Assembly (NCBI GenBank): GCA_964437445.1
Contig: CAYTGR010000003.1
Coordinates: forward strand, 1 to 64,000
Length of the DNA: 64,000 nt
Reading direction: 5' to 3'
Source of the DNA: CAYTGR01 sp964437445
Lineage (GTDB): Bacteria; Chloroflexota; Anaerolineae; B4-G1; SLSP01
The notes beneath the pieces are model-generated. The model saw nothing but the letters and a program-made list of their open reading frames with translations, searched no databases and had not been told where the DNA came from. A program made the translations under genes and the position numbers. Numbering within the stretch: position 1 is the first letter of the stretch; the number at the start of each line of letters is the position of its first letter. Of the stretch, positions 41,962 through 51,000 are shown in pieces.

Positions 41962-42565
41962 CCTTCTTCGCGACGACCACCCGCGCGGGCCGCAGCAAGC
42001 GCTCGCCAAGCTTGTAGCCACGCTGCTCCTGGGCGATCACCAACAGCTCTGGCTCCTGATTGGGCGGGGCCGGGATCATCGCCACGGCTTCCTGCCAGGC
42101 CGGGTCAAACGGTTGTCCGACAGCCTCTAACGGCTCTACGCCCTCGCGCCGCAGCAAAGCGGCCATCCCATCAAAGGTGACCCGGACGCCCTGGTGGAGC
42201 GGATCTTCCGGCCGCAGGTGGGCCAACCCCTGCTCCAGGTTGTCCACCACGCCCAGGAAGCCCTGCAAGAGCCGCGATTTCTCGTCGGCGATCCGATCTT
42301 CCGCACGGCGTTCTAACCGCTTGCGGTAGTTTTCCATTTCGGCCTGCAGGCGGAGCGCCATGTCGCGCCAGTCAATGACCTCCACGGCCGGTTCCGGCTC
42401 CGGGGCCGGCGGTGGGGTAGGGGCCGGTGGCTCCTGGGCCGGGGGTTCGGCCGGCGGCTCGGCGACCGGCGGCTCCGGCATGACCGGTTCTGGTTCCGGT
42501 GCCGGTTGCGGTTCAACGTCCGCGCCCTTCACCGGGATACGACGTTTGGTTGATGATGGTGCCAT
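41957..42565 (-). CDS. grpE: Nucleotide exchange factor GrpE
   Basis: 202 residues. After a Pro/Glu/Ala-rich, probably disordered N-terminal 65 residues, the GrpE helix (RDMALRLQAEMENYRKRLER) and the beta domain (GVEPLEAVGQPFDPAWQEAV, GYKLGERLLRPARVVVAK) are present. GrpE releases ADP from DnaK. The unusually long PEP-repeat N terminus is a variation of the normally acidic tail. GGAG before 42565 selects this start; the ORF extends upstream without an SD. It lies 215 bp downstream of dnaK. Confidence 0.92.
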   Translation of the reverse strand: MAPSSTKRRIPVKGADVEPQPAPEPEPVMPEPPVAEPPAEPPAQEPPAPTPPPAPEPEPAVEVIDWRDMALRLQAEMENYRKRLERRAEDRIADEKSRLLQGFLGVVDNLEQGLAHLRPEDPLHQGVRVTFDGMAALLRREGVEPLEAVGQPFDPAWQEAVAMIPAPPNQEPELLVIAQEQRGYKLGERLLRPARVVVAKKG

Positions 42566-42587
42566 AAGTTCTCCGTCAGTTTCATCA

Positions 42588-42615
42588 GGAGAGGCGATTT
42601 GTGGAACGCCTCTCC
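42588..42615. other. Hairpin between dnaK and grpE
   Basis: GGAGAGGCG/CGCCTCTCC, 9 bp perfect with a 10-nt loop. No U-tract on either strand. A second imperfect stem (AGCAGGGA/TCCCTGCT) lies at about 42639-42679. It could tune relative expression of dnaK and grpE. Confidence 0.45.
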
Positions 42616-42721
42616 CAGAAGTTATCTCCATGGATCAAGCAGGGACCTGCCGGGCTTGCGCCTGACTGATCCCTGCTCATGACAGTCACAAGTTGCAAGT
42701 GCAAAGTCAAAACGTTGGCTT

Positions 42722-42771
42722 ATAGTCAGGCACTTGAGCGCCGTTCATCCCTGCGCTGAAGCGGATTACTA
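42722..42771 (+). repeat. Palindromic dispersed element, copy 3
   Basis: ATAGT and ACTAT form the inverted ends; the core is GGCACTTGAGCGCCGTT, seven bases, then GCGCTGAAGC, as in the copies at 379-445 and 9811-9858. It lies just downstream of dnaK on the transcribed strand. Confidence 0.6.
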
Positions 42772-42780
42772 TGAGCCTGT

Positions 42781-44682
42781 CTATACCTCGCGGTAATCGC
42801 CATCCACCACATCAGGACCCTGGGGCTGCGGGCCACCCGGTTGCGGGCCACCCGCTGCCGGGCCGCCGGGCTGCTGCCCGTACATCTGCTCGCCCAGCTT
42901 GAGCGACGCCTGCCGCAGCTCGTCCATCGCCCGGCGGATGGCCGCAGGGTCATTGCTGTTGAGCGTCTGCTTCAGGGCGTTGATGCTGCTCTCAATCCGG
43001 CCGCGCACGTCGCCGGGGACCTTCTCGCCCAGGTCGCGCATCGTCTTTTCAATGTTGTAGATCAGGGCATCGGCCTCGTTGCGCGCATCTACCAGCTCGC
43101 GCTTCTTGCGGTCGTCGGCCTCATGCTTCTGCGCTTCGTTCACCAGCCGGTCCACCTCGTCCTTGCTCAGGTTGGTGCTGGCGGTGATGGTGATCTTCTG
43201 CTCGCGCGCGGTCGCCTTATCCTTCGCCGAGACGTTCAGGATACCGTTGGCGTCAATGTCAAACGTGACCTCCACCTGCGGGATGCCGCGCGGCGCGGGC
43301 GGGATGCCGTCCAGCCGGAACTGGCCCAACAGCATGTTATCCGGGGCCATCGGCCGCTCGCCCTGGTAGACTTTGATGTCCACGGCCGTCTGCCCATCCT
43401 CGGCGGTGGTGAAAGTCTCGCTCTTGCGGACCGGGATGGTGGTATTGCGAGCGATCAACACGGTCATCCGCTGGCCCAACGTCTCCACGCCCAACGAGAG
43501 CGGGGTGACGTCTAACAGGACGATGCCCGCGCTTTCGCCGCCCAACACGGCCGCCTGGATGGCTGCGCCGGCCGCCACCACCTCGTCGGGGTTGACGCCC
43601 TTGTGCGGTTCCTTGCCGCCGGTCAGCTCACGCACCAGATTCTGGATCATCGGCATCCGGGTCGCGCCACCGACGAGCACCACCTGGTTCAACTGTGCCG
43701 GAGTCAGCTTGGCGTCGCGCAGCGCCCGCTCAAACGGGACACGACAGCGCTCTACCAGATCGCGCGTCAGCTGCTCAAACTTGGCGCGGGTCAGCCGCAT
43801 CTGCAAGTGCTTCGGGCCGGAGGCGTCGGCGGTGATGTAGGGCAGGTTGATCTCCGTTTCCAACATCGTGGAGAGCTCAATCTTGGCCTTTTCCGCGGCC
43901 TCGCGCAACCGCTGCATGGCCTGGCGGTCCGCGCTCAGGTCAATCCCTTGCTCTTTGCGGAACTCCTCAATCAGCCAGCGAGCCACCCGCTCGTCCCAAT
44001 CGTCACCGCCCAGATGGGTATCGCCGTTGGTCGCTTTGACCTCAATCAGTCCCTCGCTCACTTCCAAAATGGAAACATCAAAGGTACCGCCACCCAGGTC
44101 AAAGACCAGGATCGTCTCGTTGACGTTCTTGTCCAGCCCGTAGGCCAGCGCCGAGGCCGTCGGCTCGTTGATGATGCGGACTACTTCCAGCCCGGCGATC
44201 TGGCCGGCGTCCTTGGTGGCCTGCCGTTGGCTGTCGTTGAAGTAAGCCGGGACGGTGATGACCGCTTTAGTGACCGGCTCGCCCAGGTAAGCCTCGGCGT
44301 CGCTCTTCAGCTTTTGCAGGATCATCGCCGAGATCTCCTGCGGCGTGTACGTTTTGCCGTTAATGGGGATGCTCACGCGGGCATCGCCCTGGGGACCGGC
44401 GGTGATCGCGTAAGAGACCATCTTGCGGGTCACTTCCACCTCTGGATCATCGCTGCGCCGTCCCATCAGCCGCTTGACGGAGTAGATGGTGTTCTCGGCG
44501 TTGACGACCGACTGGCGCTTGGCCGGCACGCCGACCAACCGCTCGCTGCCCTTGGTAAAGGCCACCACCGACGGGCAGAGTCGCCCACCTTCGGCGGTGG
44601 GGATCACCGTCACCTGACCGCCTTCCATCACCGCCACGACGGAGTTCGTCGTGCCCAAATCAATCCCGACAATTTTTGCCAT
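42781..44682 (-). CDS. dnaK: Chaperone DnaK (Hsp70)
   Basis: 633 residues, full length. The ATPase domain starts [20 protein letters not shown]; other hallmarks are [44 protein letters not shown] and the substrate-binding part ([20 protein letters not shown]). The C terminus is Gly/Pro/Gln-rich and ends [10 protein letters not shown], close to the usual EEVD-like bacterial tail. It folds and refolds proteins with CbpA and GrpE. There is no CIRCE (TTAGCACTC-N9-GAGTGCTAA) inverted repeat in front of it, so HrcA-type control is not supported here. Confidence 0.97.
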   Translation of the reverse strand: MAKIVGIDLGTTNSVVAVMEGGQVTVIPTAEGGRLCPSVVAFTKGSERLVGVPAKRQSVVNAENTIYSVKRLMGRRSDDPEVEVTRKMVSYAITAGPQGDARVSIPINGKTYTPQEISAMILQKLKSDAEAYLGEPVTKAVITVPAYFNDSQRQATKDAGQIAGLEVVRIINEPTASALAYGLDKNVNETILVFDLGGGTFDVSILEVSEGLIEVKATNGDTHLGGDDWDERVARWLIEEFRKEQGIDLSADRQAMQRLREAAEKAKIELSTMLETEINLPYITADASGPKHLQMRLTRAKFEQLTRDLVERCRVPFERALRDAKLTPAQLNQVVLVGGATRMPMIQNLVRELTGGKEPHKGVNPDEVVAAGAAIQAAVLGGESAGIVLLDVTPLSLGVETLGQRMTVLIARNTTIPVRKSETFTTAEDGQTAVDIKVYQGERPMAPDNMLLGQFRLDGIPPAPRGIPQVEVTFDIDANGILNVSAKDKATAREQKITITASTNLSKDEVDRLVNEAQKHEADDRKKRELVDARNEADALIYNIEKTMRDLGEKVPGDVRGRIESSINALKQTLNSNDPAAIRRAMDELRQASLKLGEQMYGQQPGGPAAGGPQPGGPQPQGPDVVDGDYREV

Positions 44683-44826
44683 ACTTCACCTCCACGTGGT
44701 AAGCATAAATTCAGTTATCACGCTCCCAGTATAACGGGGAAGTATTTGAAAGACATAAGAGGAAGTAAAGAGAAAGCAAAATTGGGGGAGGTTGCCCCCC
44801 TTGGGGAGCGGTTTTGCACCAGGCAG

Positions 44827-44867
44827 CAAGAGAGGGGCGTGCTACAAAGCCCCACGCCCCTCTCTTG
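44827..44867. terminator. Perfect 15-bp hairpin between genes
   Basis: CAAGAGAGGGGCGTG (44827-44841) pairs perfectly with CACGCCCCTCTCTTG (44853-44867), with an 11-nt loop. It lies 19 bp after the GH13 stop on the minus strand and before dnaK. No U-tract follows, so it is likely a terminator or transcript-stability element. Confidence 0.55.
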
Positions 44868-44885
44868 ATAAAACTGGCAGCTGCT

Positions 44886-46379
44886 TCAGGTCCCGTTGGC
44901 AGGAGTGTAGGGAGCTCCGTTCGTCGCCGCCGGCGCCGGTGCTGTGTAGACCAGCACCCGCGATGCGAGCGCCGGCAGGCTGAAGACCAGCTTCCCCTTA
45001 TCTACCGGCGTCGTCTCGCCGCTCCAGGGATCGGCCAACGTGGCCTCGGTGGGGAGCAAGTCTTTCAAGTCCAGCGTGAAGACCACCGGCTCTTTCCCCA
45101 GGTTGAAGGCAACAACTACCGTCTCCTCGGGCAGCTGGCGGGCGAAAGCGTAAGCCTGCCCTTTGGCGTAGAGCGTGGCGTAACAGCCGCGTCGCAACGC
45201 CGGGTGCGCCTTGTGCAGTGCGATAAAGCGCTGGAACGCGCCGCGCAGTTCTGTATCCCAGCGGCGCTCATCCCAGGGGAAGGCCCGCCGGCAATCGGGA
45301 TCTGCGCCGCCCTCTAGGCCGATCTCGTCGCCGTAGTAGATGCTCGGCGCGCCGGGATAGGTCAGCTGGAAGAGGGTGGCCAGCTGCAATCGGCGCTTGT
45401 CGCCCTTGACCAGGGTCAGGAAGCGCGGCTCGTCGTGGCTGCTGAGCAGGTTGTACTGCACTAAGGTGATTCCCCAGTCGTAGGCCCGCAGTTGCGCCTC
45501 AATCTGTTGCGCGAAGCCGCGCGCGTCCAGCCGCTTGGAGGTGAAGCCACCCGGCCGGAATGAGGTATCCAACATCTCACCGCCGAAGTAACCCGCCACG
45601 GCCCGGTTGAACGGGTAGTTCATCACTGCGTCAAAGTGCTCCCCTTGCAGCCAGGGTTTGGCCTCGTGCCAGATCTCCGCCAGAATGTAGGCCTCCGGGT
45701 TGATCCCCTTCACGCGGCGGCGGAAACCCTCCCAGAAGCCCGGCGTCTTGATCTCCAGCGGCACATCCAGCCGCCAGCCGTCAATCCCCTGCCGCAGCCA
45801 GGATTCCGCCACGTCGTAAATGAAGTCACGGACCTGGGGATTGTCGGTGTTCAACTTGGGGAGTGCTGGCAGCCCGTACCAGCAGTCGTAGTTGGGCTTT
45901 TTCTTCGGCTCGTAGGCGTTCAGTGGCAGCTTCTTGTAGGTGAACCAATCCCGGTACGGGGAATCGGCCCCGTTTTCCAGGATGTGGTGAAATTGCAGGA
46001 AGCCCCGGCTGGCGTGGTTGAAGACGCCATCCAGCACGACGCGGATGCCGCGCGCGTGCGCTGCGTCTAAAAATTGTCTGAACGCCGCATTTCCTCCCAG
46101 GATCGGATCCACCTGGTAATAGTCATGCGTGTGGTAACGGTGGTTGGCCGCCGACTGGAAGATGGGGTTGAAGTAGATGGCGGTGATCCCCAGGTCTACT
46201 AAATAGTCCAGGTGCTCCATGACCCCCAACAGGTCGCCGCCCTTGAAGCCGGCCCGCGTCGGCGGCGCTTCCCACGGCTCCAGGTGCGCCGGCTTGGTCA
46301 GCCGCTCGCTCCGCGCAAACCGGTCGGGGAAAATCTGGTAGAAGACCGCGTCCTTGACCCACTCCGGTGTCTGGATCAT
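44886..46379 (-). CDS. Intracellular GH13 alpha-glucan hydrolase (cyclomaltodextrinase/neopullulanase type)
   Basis: 497 residues without a signal peptide, so probably cytoplasmic. GH13 barrel motifs: VLDGVFNHA, nucleophile Asp205 (GWRLDVPLEI), acid/base Glu235 (YILAEIWHEA), Asp316 (LLSSHDEPRF), then the C-terminal beta domain. It begins directly with AVFYQIFPDRF, so the N-terminal CBM34 domain found in most members is absent. It should cut maltodextrins or cyclodextrins imported after extracellular starch breakdown by the amylopullulanase. GGAGGTTACC precedes the ATG. Confidence 0.9.
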   Translation of the reverse strand: MIQTPEWVKDAVFYQIFPDRFARSERLTKPAHLEPWEAPPTRAGFKGGDLLGVMEHLDYLVDLGITAIYFNPIFQSAANHRYHTHDYYQVDPILGGNAAFRQFLDAAHARGIRVVLDGVFNHASRGFLQFHHILENGADSPYRDWFTYKKLPLNAYEPKKKPNYDCWYGLPALPKLNTDNPQVRDFIYDVAESWLRQGIDGWRLDVPLEIKTPGFWEGFRRRVKGINPEAYILAEIWHEAKPWLQGEHFDAVMNYPFNRAVAGYFGGEMLDTSFRPGGFTSKRLDARGFAQQIEAQLRAYDWGITLVQYNLLSSHDEPRFLTLVKGDKRRLQLATLFQLTYPGAPSIYYGDEIGLEGGADPDCRRAFPWDERRWDTELRGAFQRFIALHKAHPALRRGCYATLYAKGQAYAFARQLPEETVVVAFNLGKEPVVFTLDLKDLLPTEATLADPWSGETTPVDKGKLVFSLPALASRVLVYTAPAPAATNGAPYTPANGT

Positions 46380-46535
46380 GTTTGGTAACCTCCCTCTGAA
46401 AAAACAGTCAATGAGTCTTTAGTCGCTTAGTCAGTAGCAGTTGTAGCGCAAACTGTAGTTTGTGAACGTAAGGGTATTTCAAACTGCCCCCTTTGCGAAA
46501 ACCTGATGACACAACTGAATCGCGCTCTGCCGACG
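46380..46535. other. Intergenic remainder without gene
   Basis: Nothing clear: short CTTTAGTC/CTTAGTC repeats at 46415-46430 and a CAAACTGTAGTTTG palindrome around 46448-46461. No promoter or terminator seen. Confidence 0.4.
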
Positions 46536-46652
46536 CTAAAAATCCCACGCAAGGGTTTTCAGATCAATAACATCAGGGATCTCTGTCTGCCGTCCCTGGA
46601 TGCCAACCGTCACGGTGACGAAAATCAGGTTATCGCGCAGCGTGAGATGCAT
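46536..46652 (-). pseudogene. Collapsed retropepsin-like aspartic protease remnant, 38 aa
   Basis: A 38-codon frame starting inside the end of the 92-residue gene (23-nt overlap, different frame). Its first 26 residues (LTLRDNLIFVTVTVGIQ, then TEIPDV) read like the N terminus of small clan AA retropepsin-like proteases that, from memory, are often encoded just after proteins like its neighbour. The next segment should contain the catalytic Asp-Thr-Gly, but instead VIDLKTLAWDF and a stop follow, resembling the normal C terminus. I infer an in-frame internal deletion that removed the catalytic core. Confidence 0.5.
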
Positions 46653-46908
46653 ACTCTCTCCGAATGCCTAGCCATTGGCGCTCGCGGATGTCCAACGTCT
46701 CACGGGCTGTATGGACAAAGTAGAACTCGCGCAAGGGGTATTCCTGGTGCAATTGACGATAGCGCTGTAAAGCCGCGCCGCCATCCAGACAACACTCCAC
46801 TACGGTGATGCGGTCCAAATACCGTTGCTGGTCCTCTGTGTGGGCTTCCAGAGCTTCAATGACTAACCACTGGTCAGGATATTGCTCACGGATTTCTTGC
46901 CAATGCAT
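46630..46908 (-). CDS. Small conserved-type protein, partner of retropepsin-like gene
   Basis: 92 residues, soluble. The sequence pattern (MHWQEIREQYPDQWLVIEAL, YRQLHQEYPLREFYFVHT, DIRERQWLGIR) belongs to a widespread short family that I recall paired with retropepsin-like proteases in cyanobacteria and Chloroflexota; I know of no characterised function. AAGAGG upstream supports 46908; an in-frame ATG 14 codons earlier lacks an SD. The partner gene here appears collapsed, so any toxin-antitoxin-like or regulatory pairing would be broken. Confidence 0.75.
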   Translation of the reverse strand: MHWQEIREQYPDQWLVIEALEAHTEDQQRYLDRITVVECCLDGGAALQRYRQLHQEYPLREFYFVHTARETLDIRERQWLGIRREYASHAAR

Positions 46909-46968
46909 GGTGCACCTCTTTGAACCACAAATCATGGAGGTCAATGTCACTATAAGACGTCAACCGCT

Positions 46969-47667
46969 TTACGTATTACGCCTTATCAGCGCTTCCTGCT
47001 TTCTGTTCCCGGCCTTCTCTAACGCTCGCCCCACCAGGGCGAGGATGAACGCGCTGACGCCGACCAGCCCGCCGACGATGAAGCCGACGCCCTGCCAGAA
47101 CTCCACCGGGAAGAGCCGGATCAGCGTGTCGGAGTAGGGGAAAAGCCAGGTATCGCCGCTGAAGAAGAGCCGGTGGAAGGCGACGAAAAAGCTGTCCCAC
47201 GCGACTAACATAAAGAGCGCGACGCCTAACAGCGCTACGAACGTGAGCAGCCCGCCGTTGGAGAGCGCCCCCCAGAGGGCGGGCATCCCCTCGCGGCGGA
47301 CTAACACCGCGCCTGCCAGTAGCCCCACCGCTAACGCCACCAGCCCGGCGACGGTCAACTTATCAAAGACGACCTTGACGTCGTCCATATGCTGGAGCTC
47401 GCGCTCGTTGAAGGCCACCGTCCCGTCAGCGAAGCGCAGGTCGCGCAGGATGTTCAGGTCGTGCGGTGCGTTGAGGAAGTAGATGCAGACCTGCGCCATA
47501 TAGCGCCGCTCGGCCGGGTCAATCCCGAACGGGTCGGGCGGGACACCGGCGTGCTCGTAGGCCCAGGTGGGATACCAGGGCAGCGTCGTCAGGCGCAGCG
47601 CCCCCACCGTGAGCACAAAGGGCACCGCGATCAGCACTAACGTTCGTAGCCATACTCGTAGCTTCAC
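46969..47667 (-). CDS. DUF1461 / TIGR01906 integral membrane protein
   Basis: 232 residues with four hydrophobic helices (residues 8-26 and three between about 105 and 220). The family signature is visible: YFLNAPHDLNILRDLRFADG, FNERELQHMDDVKVVFDKL, and GDTWLFPYSDTLIRLFPVEFWQ. Proteins of this family are found in Gram-positive bacteria and Chloroflexota and have no established function. The start codon is GTG; GGAGG lies 12 bases upstream, rather far. It is transcribed divergently from the giant protein at 48076. Confidence 0.85.
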   Translation of the reverse strand: MKLRVWLRTLVLIAVPFVLTVGALRLTTLPWYPTWAYEHAGVPPDPFGIDPAERRYMAQVCIYFLNAPHDLNILRDLRFADGTVAFNERELQHMDDVKVVFDKLTVAGLVALAVGLLAGAVLVRREGMPALWGALSNGGLLTFVALLGVALFMLVAWDSFFVAFHRLFFSGDTWLFPYSDTLIRLFPVEFWQGVGFIVGGLVGVSAFILALVGRALEKAGNRKQEALIRRNT

Positions 47668-48075
47668 TTGTGATTGTTACCTCCACGACGCCTGGATGTC
47701 GCTTGTTATACCTCAAAGGGGGCGTAAGTCAAAGAAAGACGAAGAAATGCGGGCGAAATGTCTTTATAAATCTTTTAGTCATTTATAAACCTTGGCATGA
47801 CGGCTCAAGGTTACAATAGAATATACCAGCCGCCCCGAAAAACTTAACACCGGGGTTGCAGCCGGCCCAAAATTTTAATCCAGGTTACTATGGGTCAGGG
47901 GGAGGGAACATTGCCCTGACGAATCACCAGCCACGGACCACAGGCCACGTTTTCATGAACAGGTGGTCTGTGGTTTGTCGTTTGGGGATACCGGCGGCCT
48001 CTCAGGCGAACGAAGGTTCGCGCTATGTTGGCTACTGGCGGATTGACTCATTGACTATCTATGGAGGAGTAATCT
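47668..48075. other. Divergent intergenic region with leader hairpins
   Basis: About 400 bp with no gene. It holds the 18-bp box and ACAAT element (47769-47817) shared with the region upstream of the second giant gene. Downstream two hairpins lie in the 5' leader of the 48076 gene: GTCAGGG/CCCTGAC (47894-47920) and a 12-bp stem ACCACAGGCCAC/GTGGTCTGTGGT with one G-U (47937-47974). Confidence 0.6.
47769..47817 (+). promoter_or_regulatory. Shared upstream box and -10-like element, copy 1
   Basis: AATCTTTTAGTCATTTAT (47769-47786), 26 bp, ACAAT (47813-47817; TACAAT from 47812). The same 18-mer and the same 26-bp distance to ACAAT occur at 56662-56710, upstream of the other giant secreted protein. 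Probably a common promoter or activator site. The -35 is not standard. Confidence 0.6.
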
Positions 48076-51000
48076 ATGAAACGCTGGCTTGTCCTGGGAA
48101 TTGCCTTATTCAGTGCCTTCATGCTGATGTTCACCTCGGTGACAGCTGTTCGGGCCGCCGCTCCCTTCCCCGATACCGATGAGGACGGCCTGGCCGACGA
48201 CCTGGAAACCCAGGGGTGGTATAACCTGGCCGGCGGCCCCTTCGTCACCGATCCTCTGAAGGCCGATACCGACGGCGATGGCCTGACCGACGGCGAAGAA
48301 AAACTCTTTGATACCAATCCCATAGACGATACCAGCCCCGGTCTCTATGTCCGCTATGAGCCGGACTTTCAAACGCGCCAGTACTTCAGCACGAGCGACC
48401 CGGCCTATCTTCAATGGAAGCGCGGCGGCGACCGTTACCTGATGACCGAGGCCGCTGTCTTGCGCCGGGGCGCGACCTTTCGCGTCGGCGGGCCGGCCAA
48501 TGCCACGCTGACTATCTCCGGCAGCGGCCTGACCGCGCTCAGCCCGGTCGCCGACGCCTGCAACGGCGGCTGGACGGTGACGCTGCCCGCTAACGGGACG
48601 GTGGGCACCTACAACCTGGCCGTTTCCCGCAGCGGGTGGAGTAAGACGATCCCCCTCTATGTCATTTTCCAGTTCCCCACCGATCTGACCCCGGCTCAGA
48701 TTGCCGCTTACATCTACGATGATGACCCGGCCAACCTGCGCGATGAGGTCTCCGTCTGGTGGCGCACGCCGGAGTGGAGCTACTACTTCCCCGGTTACAG
48801 CGAGACAACGCCCCCTGACTGCGCCAATTACCCCAATTCGCCCTGCTCCGCCTGGATGTACCACCAGGCGCAGGGGTACGCGCAGGCCTTCTGGACCGAC
48901 CAGTTCAAGAAGAGTGTCTTTGTCAACCACGCTATGCCCGCCATTCAGGGCCAGACGACTCAGGGAGGTGCCACCAACGCCATCGCCTCCTGGGCCGACA
49001 AAGAGTTCCGGGTGGTCTATCAGAATAGCCACAACAGTTGGGCCACGGCCATGTACACCTGGAATGACGGCACCGGCATCACGATGGAGGGGGGGGCCTG
49101 CCAGGATAACGCCAACGTCTTTACCACCATCCTGCGCTCGGCCGGCCTGGCGGCGCGTACCTTCCTCAAAGATTACAACAAAACCGGCCCCAACGGCGCG
49201 CACGGTGAGAGCGGCAGTTTCGGCGTCTACGAGTATGACCACTCGGTCCTGATCTGGCTGGACGGTCACTGGAAAGCGGCGCGCAGTTACAACACGGAAG
49301 AGAAAAATGATCTCTACTATCCCTGGCAATATGGCTACAAGGCCCATCAAGAACTGCCCGGCTTCGGCTACACGGATAACAACTCCGATTTGATCGTCAC
49401 CTCCAATGAGGGGTGGGACTGGCAGAACGGCAGCAATGGCGGGGGGATGGTCAACACCTTGTGGGTCAACGGCGCGCCGCCCTCGTCCGAGTTCAGTTAT
49501 CCCAACAACAACTGGGATTACCAGTGGCAAAGCCTCCGCCCGCTGGAGATTATCCGCACGCCTTACATGGATATCCTCAACTACGAAACCTGGCACGGCG
49601 ACAACTGGGCGCCCAGCGAGTGGCGTTCGCCGCCGGAGAGCAATCCTGCCGGGCGCAACGCCCGCCTGACCTACTATCTGCCGACCGGTATCCCCGACGC
49701 CGCTAATCCCCTGGAGAACTGGCCTTACAACCCCGTTCCGGTTGGCTGTAGCCCTTCCACCCCGCCGGCTGTCTGTGCGGCGTTCCTGGCCGGCCAGAAC
49801 AACCTCCAGCGGGTGACGGCAGAACAGGCGGCGCAATTCCGGCCCCCGGCTGCCACGGAGGAGGTCCTGCCGACGCCGACGCCCGGCGTGGAAAGCCGCC
49901 GGGCGCTCACGCCGACGCTCCGGCTGGAGGCGATCACCGGTGAGCGCGGCGTGGATAGCAACGGCAACGGGCGCTGGGACGCGCTGGTCATCAGCGTCAC
50001 GGTGGCCGCCGACCGCAGCGACGCTTATCAGCTGGGCGGCTGGCTCAAGGTGGGGGAACAGGCCGTCCGCGCCCGCACCGAGACCTTCGCGCTCAAGGTG
50101 GGCCGCCAGACGGTGGCGCTGACCTTTGACGGCCAGGAGATCGGCGACCAGGGGATTGCCGGCCCCTACCAGGTCGCTAACCTCTGGATCGCCGCCGCCG
50201 ACCAGCCCATTCCGCAGTTCATGACGGCGGAAGAGGCGCTGGCCTACCGCGACTATACTTACCTGACCGCGGCCTACAAACCCGACCAGTTTGAGGTCAA
50301 GGCGGCCCTGTTGGCGCTGCGCTTCAGCCACGCCACGCAGGACACGGATAAAGATGGCTACGCTGACACGCTGATCATCTCTGTGCCGCTGAGCGTGACG
50401 CTGCCGGGGCGCTTCACCGTGCAGGGCGCGCTCTACGATGGGGAGGGGACCTACCTGGGCGAGAGCCGCTGGTCTGGGCCGGGCGCTACCGCGACGCTGA
50501 CCTTCACCGTGGCCCGTACCGTCGCCCCTTACACGCTCAACCAGCTCCTGCTGCTGGACGCCACCGGCCGCCCGCTGGACAGCCAGCCGCGCAACGCTTA
50601 TCAGATTACCCGCCTGGATCAGCTCTATCCGGGCGAAGCGGCGCTGCTGGCCCGGACGCCCGGCCTGATCTCCACCCTGGCCGTGACCTCCACGCGCGCC
50701 TTCACCGCCACCGCCGTGGATACCAACGGCAACGGCAAATACGACCAGTTGCTCGTCACCGTCGGCGTGCGCGTGACCGGCTCCGGCGGCGCGTATCGCG
50801 TGGAAGGGCTGCTGGTAGACCCGGCCGGCACGCCGGTCGCCTGGGCGGTCAGCCAGCCGCAGACGCTCACCGTGGGCCTGCGCGAGTTGACCCTGCCCTT
50901 TGACGGACGCCTGATCCACGACCACCTGCCCTTCACCACCACGCCGCAGGCGCTCACCCTCATCGGGGTCAAACTGTTCCGCGGCAACCTGAGCAGCACG

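Noticed and set aside
44683..44770. CIRCE element upstream of dnaK
   Set aside because: No TTAGCACTC inverted repeat can be found.
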